Below are positions 9,232 to 16,967 of a stretch of 64,000 nt of DNA, one piece after another. This DNA is from DATDIC01 sp963777625. Its GTDB lineage: Bacteria; Pseudomonadota; Alphaproteobacteria; Acetobacterales; Acetobacteraceae. Below the pieces are notes generated by a model. It did not search any database. It saw nothing but the letters and a program-made list of their open reading frames with translations, and was not told where the DNA came from. How positions within the stretch are numbered: position 1 is the first letter of the stretch; every line of letters begins with the position of its first letter. The translations under genes and the position numbers were made by a program. The stretch covers positions 219,094-283,093 of the forward strand of contig CAVZRO010000018.1 in the NCBI GenBank assembly GCA_963777625.1, given 5' to 3'.

Positions 9232-9933
9232 CTATTCGACATAGATCATCTTCCGCGTCATTCCGCCATCCACGATGAACTCGGCACCGGTCACGAACCC
9301 GCTTTCAGGTCCGACCAGCCATGCCGCCAATGCGGCGATATCGTCCGGCATGCCGACCCGACCGGCCGGATGCTGGGCATGGTCGGCGGGTCCCGGCGTC
9401 GGGCCCTTGGTCAGTATCCATCCGGGGCTGATGCAGTTCACCCGCACCTCCGGCCCAAGGCTGATCGCCAGGGCATGGGTCAGTGCGACCAGCCCGCCCT
9501 TCGAGGCGGAATAGGCTTCGGTATGCGGCTCCGACATGCGCGCTCGGGTCGAGGCGATGGTGACCACCGCGCCGCGAGCCGCGCGCAGCATCGCCTCCGC
9601 CGCGCGCACCAGCAGGAAGGTGCTGGTCAGGTTGGTGGCGATTACCGCGGACCATTCTTGCAGGCTCAACTCGCCGATCGGCTTGTTGACGGAAATTCCG
9701 GCGTTGCAGACCAGCGCGTCGAGCCGCCCTTCCTGCGCGGCAAGCCCGGCGACCAGAGCCACAACGTCGGCCTCCGCGGCGACATCGCAGCGCACCGACC
9801 GGCGGCCGGCCGACGGGGCAATTTCCTCGCGGTCCGCGGCCACAATGCGATAGCCGTCCGCAGCAAGGCGCGCCGCGATCGCCTCCCCGATGCCGCGCGT
9901 CGCACCGGTCACCAACGCCACCCGGTCAGCCAT
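9232..9933 (-). CDS. Short-chain dehydrogenase/reductase (SDR)
   Basis: 233 residues with the Rossmann motif TGATRGIGEAIA, the structural NAG motif in VCNAGISVNKP, and the catalytic Ser-Tyr-Lys: IAST then YSASKGG. The C-terminal FVTGAEFIVDGGMT is typical of classical SDRs. The start at 9933 is preceded by a purine-rich site (AAAGGA on the minus strand). It reads into the binding-protein gene at 7674-9194, so the two probably handle one substrate. Confidence 0.88.
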   Translation of the reverse strand: MADRVALVTGATRGIGEAIAARLAADGYRIVAADREEIAPSAGRRSVRCDVAAEADVVALVAGLAAQEGRLDALVCNAGISVNKPIGELSLQEWSAVIATNLTSTFLLVRAAEAMLRAARGAVVTIASTRARMSEPHTEAYSASKGGLVALTHALAISLGPEVRVNCISPGWILTKGPTPGPADHAQHPAGRVGMPDDIAALAAWLVGPESGFVTGAEFIVDGGMTRKMIYVE

Positions 9934-10020
9934 GCCCAATTTCCTTTCATTGCCCTTCCCCCCAGCGTCGCGGTGGCAGACAGTGAAGGCAATCGTGCAA
10001 TCACCGGCACCACCCAAGCG

Positions 10021-11119
10021 ATGAATGAGACAGAAGTTTCAATCCTTCGCCGCTATGCGCGCGGCGTGAACATCGCTGCCTGGCTGAACCGCATCGATCC
10101 CGGCACCCATCGGCGCATCAAGGGTTTGCGTCTGGTCACGGCGTACGGGATTGCCGCGATGCTGGGGACGTTGCCGGACATCTCGCACGGACTGCACGAT
10201 CCCGCCTCGCTGGTGTGGCTCGCTGGCGGTTTTGCCCTGTGGGGCAGCGTGTCCGAAGCACAGACCACGCGCGCGAAGTCCAGCCGAGACCTGGTTCTGT
10301 TGTGCGCCGCTGCCACGCTGGGCGCGATCATGATGATCGGCCTCGGGCCATTGCTGAGGGGGCCGGGACGACCCGGTGCCGAGATCGTCCTTGCCTCAGG
10401 GGCGTTCCTTGTCAGCTATCTCAAACGGCATGGAGTCCTGGGCGGGGGGATCGGATCGCAAATCTATATCGGCCAGCTTCTGGCGTACGGAGCCCGGGTT
10501 GGGCCTGGCCGACCTGCGAACGGTAGTCACGGCCGGGTTGATCGCCGTTCCTGCCTCGGTCGTTCCGCGACTGCTCAGCGGTCCGGCCGAGCATCCGGCC
10601 CTGGCCCCGGGTGCCGCGCCTGTCGCGGTGAACGGCCGGTTCGGCGCGTCGCCGGAATTGCATATGGGGCTGCAGGCGGCGCTTGCGGCGGTCGTGATCG
10701 TTGGGCTGAACGATGCGGTGGGATTGACGCAGTCCGCCTGGGCGATCACCGCGTGCGCCTATGTCATCGCCGGATCCGCGGCGGGCACGATGGATCGCGT
10801 TCGCCGACGCATCCTGGGCACGGCGATCGGGGTACCGATCGGGCTTGCGTGTCTTCCGCTGGCGCTGCACGCACCGCTGGTGGTCTGGTGCCTGGCAGCG
10901 GTGGCGATGGTCATCTACGCCATGGCGTTGCCGGAGCGGTATGACATCGCTTGCGGCGCCTATGCCTTCACGCTGATCGTAACCCTCGCGGCCAGCGGCG
11001 AGCATTCCGTGACATTGCTGTTCGCGCGGGCATGGGAGACGCTGATCGGCGGGGCGCTCGGGCTGGCGGCTGCGATGCTGCTGCTGCCACTGCGGTCTAG
11101 CGGTGTTCCATCGCGGTGA
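10021..11119 (+). pseudogene. FUSC-like integral membrane protein, frameshifted as sequenced
   Basis: Starts at MNETEVSILRRYARG. The first half ends in frame 1 near residue 156 (QIYIGQLLAYG), and the second half continues one base later as EPGLGLADLRTVVTAG. Removing one G at about 10489-10490 joins them as LLAYEPGLGLADL, giving ~365 residues with many hydrophobic helices in two repeats, as in FUSC-type (fusaric acid/aromatic acid efflux) proteins. The FUSC assignment rests on this topology only. The same one-base lesion occurs in many genes here, so error is possible. Confidence 0.6.
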
Positions 11120-11165
11120 GGGACTTCCGCCGGTATCCAGGATCAGGGATCCGGGAAATTCGGCT

Positions 11166-11277
11166 GTAGGGCTCGTCAGTCCGTCATTTCCGCAAAAGCG
11201 GAAATCCAGCGGTAGTCGTGGAATCCCGCTTTGCGTGCGGATGATGAGAATGAAGCAGTTGTTTCCGAACAACTCCT
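11166..11277. repeat. Palindromic intergenic repeat, copy A
   Basis: Begins TAGGGCTCGTCAG, contains the palindrome core GTCATTTCCGCAAAAGCGGAAATCC, and ends GTTGTTTCCGAACAACTCCT. The beginning and end match the repeats at 43588-43734 (inside hemC) and 63851-63930, so these are members of one dispersed family. It lies between the FUSC-like gene and the HNH gene. Confidence 0.8.
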
Positions 11278-11307
11278 GTCTTTGGAGGTAGATGTTCGAA
11301 CACCGCT

Positions 11308-11803
11308 TCAGCCACGCTGCATCTTTTTCTGCCGTACCATCTCGGCAAGGATGTCCTCCTTATCGTTCCAGTCCTGCCGCGACTTCTCCTTCGAGAGCTT
11401 ATCCACTTGGTCATGGCAGTGCCGGCACAGCGCTACCAGTGGCGTGTCGTCCTCTCCGCGCAGCACCCGTGGACGGTAGTCCCGGTGATGCACTTGCATG
11501 GCGCGGGCAGAACAACACGCACATTTGTAATGAGCGGCCGCAAGAACACGCGCGCGAATCTGCTGCCATAGCGGTCCGGCGAGGTATTCGCGGTAATTGC
11601 GAGTGCCGTCAGGAAAAGTCTGGCCAGTGGGAGCGAAGGGCACCAGAAAAGCGTCCGGATTCTTCTGCTTCTGTTCCTGGGCCCAAAGCAGTTGGGCCAG
11701 AATGCGAGCACTGTCGAGGCGACCGCGTTCCCAGCTTGTCGATAATCGCCAGGAGCTCGGTTTGCGCGGGTACTGGATCAGGTGGGATCAGATGCAGCGG
11801 CAT
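11308..11803 (-). pseudogene. HNH endonuclease, frameshifted as sequenced
   Basis: The C-terminal 111 residues are clear: YKCACC...HHRDYRPR...LVALCRHCHDQ, an HNH fold with two zinc-binding Cys pairs. Upstream the frame lacks a good start, but the next frame reads MPLHLIPPDPVPAQTELL, and deleting one base in the CCC at 11730-11732 joins the two as DKLERGRLDSARILAQLLW. The restored protein is ~164 residues. It lies just downstream of tRNA-Leu on the same strand. It may belong to a mobile element, a restriction-like system or a stand-alone endonuclease. Confidence 0.65.
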
Positions 11804-11855
11804 AACGGGAACACGTACGGAGGAAGCCACAATCCACGCGAACCCTGGTTTATTA

Positions 11856-11938
11856 TGCGGTCGAGAAGACTCGAACTTCCACGGGGTTTCCCCCACAAGC
11901 ACCTCAAGCTTGCGCGTCTACCATTCCGCCACGACCGC
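11856..11938 (-). tRNA. tRNA-Leu (anticodon GAG)
   Basis: On the minus strand the acceptor arms GCGGTCG and CGACCGC pair, the anticodon stem CAAGC/GCTTG encloses the loop TTGAGGT with anticodon GAG, there is a long variable arm, and the T arm contains GTTCGAGTC. The 83-base length and variable arm fit a class II Leu tRNA. The CCA end is not encoded. Confidence 0.93.
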
Positions 11939-11967
11939 ATCGTGGTAAGGGTGCGCGGATATAGCCG

Positions 11968-12655
11968 ATGGTCACCCCAGCTTCAATCAGCACCGTCCCG
12001 GACGACGTCGAGTGGCGCGAAAGCGCCGGCCTGACACCGTACCCGGACGCCATTGCGGCGATGCAGGAGCGGGTCGCCGGAATCCGTGCCGGAACGGCGC
12101 CGGAACTGGTGTGGCTGTTGCAGCACCCGCCGCTTTACACCGCCGGCACGTCGGCGGCCGCCGGCGACCTGACCACGCCGGATCGGTTCCCCGTGTTCCA
12201 GGCCGGGCGGGGCGGGCAGTGGACCTATCACGGACCGGGCCAGCGTGTGGCCTATGTGCTGCTGGACCTGACCCATCCGCACGGGCGCGTGCCCGCCCGG
12301 GACGTGCGCTGCTACGTGAACGGGTTGCAGGACTGGCTGATCCGCACGCTGGATCGGTTCGGCGTCAAAGGCGAACTCCGGGCGGGGCGGATCGGGATTT
12401 GGGTGGTAGGGGCGGGCGGGGCGGAGTCGAAGATCGCGGCCATCGGGGTGCGGGTGAGCCGGTGGGTGAGCTGGCATGGCGTGGCGCTGAACGTGTCGCC
12501 GGTACCTGGAGCATTTCAGCGGGATCGTGCCGTGTGGGATCCGTGGGCATGGCGTGACCAGCCTGCGGGGGCTCGGGGTGGACGCGACGCTGGAGCAGGT
12601 GGATGCGGCGTTGAGGAGAGCGTGGGAAAGCGTGTTTTCGGGGCCACTACCCTGA
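11968..12655 (+). CDS. lipB: Lipoyl(octanoyl) transferase, frameshifted as sequenced
   Basis: Transfers octanoyl groups from acyl carrier protein to lipoyl domains. Residues 1-178 are in frame and include RGGQWTYHGPGQRVAY and the catalytic Lys in SKIAAIGVRVSRW. The remainder, LEHFSGIVPCGIRGHGVTSL with the catalytic Cys, is in the next frame. Removing one base at about 12503 (CCGGTACCTG to CCGGACCTG) restores P-D-L-E-H-F and a ~228-residue protein ending at 12655. LipB is normally needed for lipoylation, so a sequencing error is a better guess than inactivation. Without correction, the active-site Cys is lost. Confidence 0.85.
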
Positions 12656-12657
12656 CC

Positions 12658-12676
12658 CGGATCGCTGCGCGATCCG
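12658..12676 (+). terminator. Hairpin just after lipB
   Basis: CGGATCGC and GCGATCCG form an 8-bp perfect stem with a 3-base loop, two bases after the restored lipB stop. There is no T run, so it is at best a weak intrinsic terminator or a transcript-stabilising hairpin. Confidence 0.4.
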
Positions 12677-12862
12677 ACCCCCGGTCAAGTCGAGGGCAGG
12701 TTCTCGCCGGCGAGGCGGGAGAAGTAATTCTCACCTATACCAGCCGCCCCGGTTCATGACCTTTGGGGGATTCCCAGCGACGTGTTGATCTGATTCGCTT
12801 GCGCGCGCGCCGATTCGCGGTGGAGGCAATGGGCAATGCGAAGTGGTCACAGAGCCGCGGCG

Positions 12863-13027
12863 ATGGCCTGCAAGAAAAAGGACCCCAAGGTGGTTCGTCG
12901 CTTGCTGGCGGTCGCGACGGGGCTGGCGGGCAAATCGTGTACCAACGCAGCGTTGCGGAACGGGATGCAGCGGCAGACGCTGTGCGACTGAGTGCCTCGC
13001 TATAATGTTGACGGCGTGCCCGCTTGA
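12863..13027 (+). pseudogene. Remnant of an IS630-type transposase
   Basis: One frame reads KKKDPKVVRRLLAV, then GMQRQTLCD, then a stop, then VPRYNVDGVPA and another stop. This matches the N-terminal helix-turn-helix part of IS630-family transposases (normally RRLLA...GMDRQTLRDWVHRYN). The Trp codon is a stop here and the catalytic domain is missing. The remnant lies directly upstream of the ADP-ribosyltransferase cassette. No inverted repeats could be defined. From 13028 to 13260 I see no gene. Confidence 0.6.
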
Positions 13028-13260
13028 AGTCGCGGCACCGCCTGGGACGGGCACCGGCGCTGCGGTGGCACCGGGTGTGGCCGATGCCGGTTTGGCTCCG
13101 ACATGCCGGCCGTCGGCCCAGGCGGCCGATGTCGTGACCCCTGAGCAACGTAGAGACGCTCGCCATTGGGAGGGAAAACGATTGACGCGGCGGATCGGAT
13201 GCTATCCGCTACTCGCAAAAAAAGAGCGAGCAGAACGACAATGGAACGAGCAGAACCACA

Positions 13261-13755
13261 ATGCCAGATGGCCTGATCGATGGCGACGCTAAGGCGCAAT
13301 GGCTGAAAGCTGTTCTCGGCTTCGCCTTGCCAGCGAGAGCGCCGTCGACCCCCAGCCGGGCAGTGCCGGATTGGAGGGTGGTGCGGCGCGACTGGCAGGC
13401 GGCAAACGAGGCGGTGGACGGGCAGATCGCGGCTTTGCAAGCCACGTTGCGCAAGAGCGGTGATGACGAGCTCGAAGAAGTTGCGGAGTTTGGGCTGAAC
13501 GGTATCACCGGGAACCACCGGGTGAGGCTGACGGCGGCGCTGATTGAGCTCGGCGATGATGATGCCGCAACGTTACAAAAGGCCGGCCCCAAGACGCTTG
13601 GCCTGATCGACGCTTTCCGCAGTTATCTCGAGAGCAGTGAAGCGGTCGAGGTGTGCGACGGGAACCCGTTCGACACTCCGGTCGCGATCCGCGCTACGCT
13701 GGTGCCGGCGTTAGCGCAATTGGCGGCGGCCCTGCAGGCCGCGATCAAGCCATGA
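13261..13755 (+). CDS. Uncharacterised first gene of the ADP-ribosyltransferase cassette
   Basis: 164 residues, not assigned to a named family. It is mostly helical in composition, with a central segment DDELEEVAEFGLNGITGNHR and a C-terminal NPFDTPVAIRATLVPALAQL. It has no signal peptide or membrane segment. It overlaps the toxin-like gene by four bases (ATGA at 13752-13755), so the two products are probably made together. It may be a chaperone, adaptor or delivery partner for that protein (inference). The start is uncertain; no strong ribosome-binding site is visible before the ATG. Confidence 0.6.
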   Translation: MPDGLIDGDAKAQWLKAVLGFALPARAPSTPSRAVPDWRVVRRDWQAANEAVDGQIAALQATLRKSGDDELEEVAEFGLNGITGNHRVRLTAALIELGDDDAATLQKAGPKTLGLIDAFRSYLESSEAVEVCDGNPFDTPVAIRATLVPALAQLAAALQAAIKP

Positions 13756-15497
13756 GCGGTTCCAGCGTTTCCAAGGACCGCTTCGTGCGGGTGTTGACCA
13801 ACGGCATTGTCGTCTCGGACGAGTTGGTGCAAGAGCGCTTCACCAAGGTTAGCAAGGGGCTCGCTGCGGTGCAGGCGGAGATAGCGCGGCTCAACCGGGC
13901 TGGGGTGGTGCCGAGCGCGGGGTTCCTGACCCAGGTTCAGACCTTGAAGCAGCAGCTCGCCACCGCCATGCAGCAGCCGGGCAACCAGGCGAAATGCGAT
14001 GCTTTGAAACCGTTGAAGAGCGCATTCCGCACGATCGCCCAACAGTCGGCCCAGCGAGTGGACGTGATTTTGGCCGATGTGGACCTCATGCGGCAGCAGG
14101 CCGTGGCGGCGCAGTCAGCGATCAACAACGCCCAAGCGGGGATTCAGCAGATTGCCAACCCGGCGTTCAGCGCCACGCTCGTGGCGCAGCTCGCGACCGT
14201 GCGGAACAACTGTCCCGACACCGCTGCAGCCATGTCCCCGGCGCAGGTCAGGACAGCGACTCAGGGGCTGACCGCCTGCGCCGCTGACGCGACGGAGATC
14301 GCGAAGAGGGTCGGGCCGGTGGTACAGGCCCTCGCGCTCCATGCCGCCAAGCTGGCGGAGGTCAACACAGCGTTGGCCGCCCTGTCGGCCATCACCGTGA
14401 AGATCACCGAACTGCCGCAAAAGAATGCCGCCGATACCACACTGGCTGCGCTGACCCAACGTCGCGACGGGCTGGCCAATGCCGTGCCAGCCACACTGTC
14501 GCTGGAAATGCGCGCCGCGGCGGCACTGCTCGCCGACATCACGACAGCCACCACTACCGGCAACCTGCGCCTCGCGTGGAGTAATGCGCTGGCCCGCCGA
14601 GACATCATCCGCACGGACGCCGCCGAGTACGAGGCGATTGGCAAGAAGAAGACTTCGGCACCGCTTGAGTCGGCCGCCGCCAAGCTGAAGGATGAGCTGG
14701 CGAAGCTTGAAGCGCTCAGCGTCGCCAACCCGAAGGCGGCAACCGACCAGTTGCCCAAGGTTGAAAGCGACTATAACCAGCTTAAGACGCAGTTCGGGAA
14801 AGCCGTATGGGACGCGAAACTATTCCAGAGCGTCGAGGACCTGATCGCAGCTAATCCTGATGGCCCCGAAGCGCAGATGAAGAAGGCGCTGGGGACCGAC
14901 AAAAGAGGTAAGGATCTTTTCGAGCAGCGGCTTCTGCAGGTGTATAGCAATCCATACTTGACTTCTAACGAAACCAGACTTCTGAGCCCGGGTGAGATGG
15001 TTGCGATTAATACTTACACCTGCCCTGATTACTCGCAGATGAATGCACATTTGCTTGGCCTGACACCGTTGCCGAAATACGACCCTGACGACGAACCAGA
15101 GAGTCGTTTCTTGGAGGAGCCGACCGTGGATCAGGTCGAAGTCAAAAATAAGCAGTGTCTCGCCGCTCTTGCTAAATTGCCGAACTATGTCGGCGCAGGA
15201 CCCACCTTGCGTGGATGCCGGAAGCGGTATCCCAAAGATGATGAAGATTTCCAGCTTAACAAAGAATACACGCTTAAGGCCATTTGGAGTACCTCCACGA
15301 AGAAGCCTTTTGAAGGGCCGTGGCATTTTACTATAACGGGCAGCACCGGAAAGAACGTGGCGATGCTGTCTCGATACCCTAACGAGGAGGAGGTCGTCTA
15401 CCTGCCCGGCACCAAGTTCAAGGTCATCAGGCTCACCGGCACTCACAGCGACGCTGCGGACATCGCCACTGTTCGCGTCGTTCTCGAGCAAGTCTAA
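13752..15497 (+). CDS. Putative mono-ADP-ribosyltransferase toxin with Ala-rich helical N-terminal region
   Basis: 581 residues. Residues 1-~375 are Ala/Gln/Leu-rich and helical, probably coiled coil. Residues ~400-581 resemble an R-S-E-type ADP-ribosyltransferase domain: AINTYTCPDYSQMN (from ~418), R487 in TLRGC, S513-T-S515 in IWSTSTK, and E545-x-E547 in NEEEVVYLPGTKF. ExE before Val normally indicates arginine modification. The ART-coding DNA (~14880-15490) is clearly poorer in GC than the rest of the gene, as if the tip was acquired separately. No signal peptide or known secretion marker is visible. The next gene encodes an ADP-ribosylhydrolase-like protein, which supports a toxin-immunity reading. 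Confidence 0.75.
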   Translation: MSGSSVSKDRFVRVLTNGIVVSDELVQERFTKVSKGLAAVQAEIARLNRAGVVPSAGFLTQVQTLKQQLATAMQQPGNQAKCDALKPLKSAFRTIAQQSAQRVDVILADVDLMRQQAVAAQSAINNAQAGIQQIANPAFSATLVAQLATVRNNCPDTAAAMSPAQVRTATQGLTACAADATEIAKRVGPVVQALALHAAKLAEVNTALAALSAITVKITELPQKNAADTTLAALTQRRDGLANAVPATLSLEMRAAAALLADITTATTTGNLRLAWSNALARRDIIRTDAAEYEAIGKKKTSAPLESAAAKLKDELAKLEALSVANPKAATDQLPKVESDYNQLKTQFGKAVWDAKLFQSVEDLIAANPDGPEAQMKKALGTDKRGKDLFEQRLLQVYSNPYLTSNETRLLSPGEMVAINTYTCPDYSQMNAHLLGLTPLPKYDPDDEPESRFLEEPTVDQVEVKNKQCLAALAKLPNYVGAGPTLRGCRKRYPKDDEDFQLNKEYTLKAIWSTSTKKPFEGPWHFTITGSTGKNVAMLSRYPNEEEVVYLPGTKFKVIRLTGTHSDAADIATVRVVLEQV

Positions 15498-16606
15498 TGA
15501 GCGGCTCGGCAGGCGATGACCTGGACCCGGTGACGATGGCGGAGAAACTTGAGCGCTACGAGCATCTGTTGCCGCGCATTTCGAACCGGATGAGCGAGAA
15601 GATGCAGAGCGGATCGCCGCCAGCGCAGGATGACGGCTCGCCGGCGCTGATGGCCGCGCCATCCCCCGAGGCAGCGCTGCCGGCGCCCGTGTGGCCGGCG
15701 CTGAGCGCCGATCAAGCACGCGACCGGGCGCTCGGCTGCTTGCTCGGCCTTGCCGTGGGCGACGCGGTGGGCGCCACCCTGGAGTTCAAGCCCCGCGACA
15801 GCGTCCCACCGCTGTCGGATATGACCGGCGGCGGTCCCTTCAACCTGACGCCAGGGGAATGGACCGACGCTACGACGATGGCGCTATGTCTCGCGCAGTC
15901 GCTCCTCGCGACCGGCACCGTCGATCAGGACGACTTCATGCTCCGTCTTCGCGGCTGGCTGGAGCATGGCGAGAATACCGTGTCCGGGGAATGCTTCGAT
16001 ATCGGTATCACTACTCGGGCAGCGATTGAGGATTACATCACGACCGGGTTCGCCGCCGCCGGCCGCAGTGAATCCTCATCCGCCGGCAACGGCTCGCTGG
16101 TCCGTCTGGCGCCCGTGGCGATCTTCGCCAAGGGTGACCATGACAGCGCGGAGTTCCTCGCGCTCAAGCAGTCGTGCGTGACCCATGCCCACCCGGAGTG
16201 CCTGGACGCCTGCAAGCTGTTCATTGCCCAGTTGCTCGACGCTTTAGCCGGCGCCGACAAGGATGCCGCGACGCGCCAGCGGGTGATGTCCCTGGTACCG
16301 AGGGTGCTGTTCATTTCGGCGGGCGAGTGGCGGACCAAGACCCGCGCGCAGATCAGTTCCAGCGGCTACGTCGTCAATACGCTGGAGGCAGCGCTGTGGT
16401 CGGTCTGGCAGACCGACAATTTCCGCGACGCGGTGCTGACGGCGGCCAACCTTGGCGATGATTCCGCCAACGTCGCGGCGATCACCGGGCAGCTTGCCGG
16501 CGCGCTGTACGGCGCTTCGTCGATCCCGGCTGAGTGGCTGGGGAAGTTGGCGTGGCGGCTGAAAATCGAGAAGCTGGCCAACGACCTGCTCGACCGCGAC
16601 CCCTAG
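15497..16606 (+). CDS. ADP-ribosylglycohydrolase-family protein, probable immunity partner with altered active site
   Basis: 369 residues; its ATG shares a base with the preceding stop (TAATG). The ADP-ribosylglycohydrolase (DraG/ARH) fold begins near residue 76 (DRALGCLLGLAVGDAVGATLEF). An active family member would have T-D-D around residues 123-125; here it is T-D-A (GEWTDATTMAL). It would also have D-x-D-T at 322-325; here it is D-S-A-N (NLGDDSANVAAI). Three of the usual metal ligands are therefore replaced, so hydrolase activity is doubtful. A ~70-residue N-terminal extension precedes the domain. Some known ARH immunity proteins use such an extension to plug the toxin active site. Confidence 0.8.
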   Translation: MSGSAGDDLDPVTMAEKLERYEHLLPRISNRMSEKMQSGSPPAQDDGSPALMAAPSPEAALPAPVWPALSADQARDRALGCLLGLAVGDAVGATLEFKPRDSVPPLSDMTGGGPFNLTPGEWTDATTMALCLAQSLLATGTVDQDDFMLRLRGWLEHGENTVSGECFDIGITTRAAIEDYITTGFAAAGRSESSSAGNGSLVRLAPVAIFAKGDHDSAEFLALKQSCVTHAHPECLDACKLFIAQLLDALAGADKDAATRQRVMSLVPRVLFISAGEWRTKTRAQISSSGYVVNTLEAALWSVWQTDNFRDAVLTAANLGDDSANVAAITGQLAGALYGASSIPAEWLGKLAWRLKIEKLANDLLDRDP

Positions 16607-16700
16607 CAGCCTGTCGAAGTTCGAGACGCGATCTTATCCGGGCGCGCACCCGCATGAGCGACGACAAGTCGATACCCAGGGTCGCTGACATCACTTGTAA

Positions 16701-16967
16701 CTAAACGCGATGGAACCCAGGGTCGGCGGGTGGTTCGGCCAATTCCTCGGTGATGCTGGCGACCTCGGCCAGGCGCGGACCGCGGCGGCACAGGCGGGCC
16801 AGTTCCTCGACCGCATCCGTGTCGCCGGCGATCAGCGCCTCGACGGCGCCGTCGGCGCGGTTGCGGACCCAGCCATCCAGGCCGAGTGCATCGGCCTGAC
16901 GGGCCATCCAGTCACGGAACCCGACGCCCTGGACTCGTCCGGCAATGATCAGGCGCTTGGCGCTCAT
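16701..16967 (-). CDS. acyP: Acylphosphatase
   Basis: 88 residues, the normal family length. It hydrolyses carboxyl-phosphate bonds such as acetyl phosphate. The N-terminal signature GRVQGVGFRDW contains the catalytic Arg, and the catalytic Asn lies in GWVRNRADGAVEA. It overlaps the ATP12 gene by four bases and is the last gene of the rluC-asmA-atp12-acyP operon. Confidence 0.93.
   Translation of the reverse strand: MSAKRLIIAGRVQGVGFRDWMARQADALGLDGWVRNRADGAVEALIAGDTDAVEELARLCRRGPRLAEVASITEELAEPPADPGFHRV

Noticed and set aside
8199..9278. Long plus-strand open frame (359 codons) opposite the family-5 binding protein
   Set aside because: It is the antisense shadow of a clearly conserved gene and has no recognisable domain.
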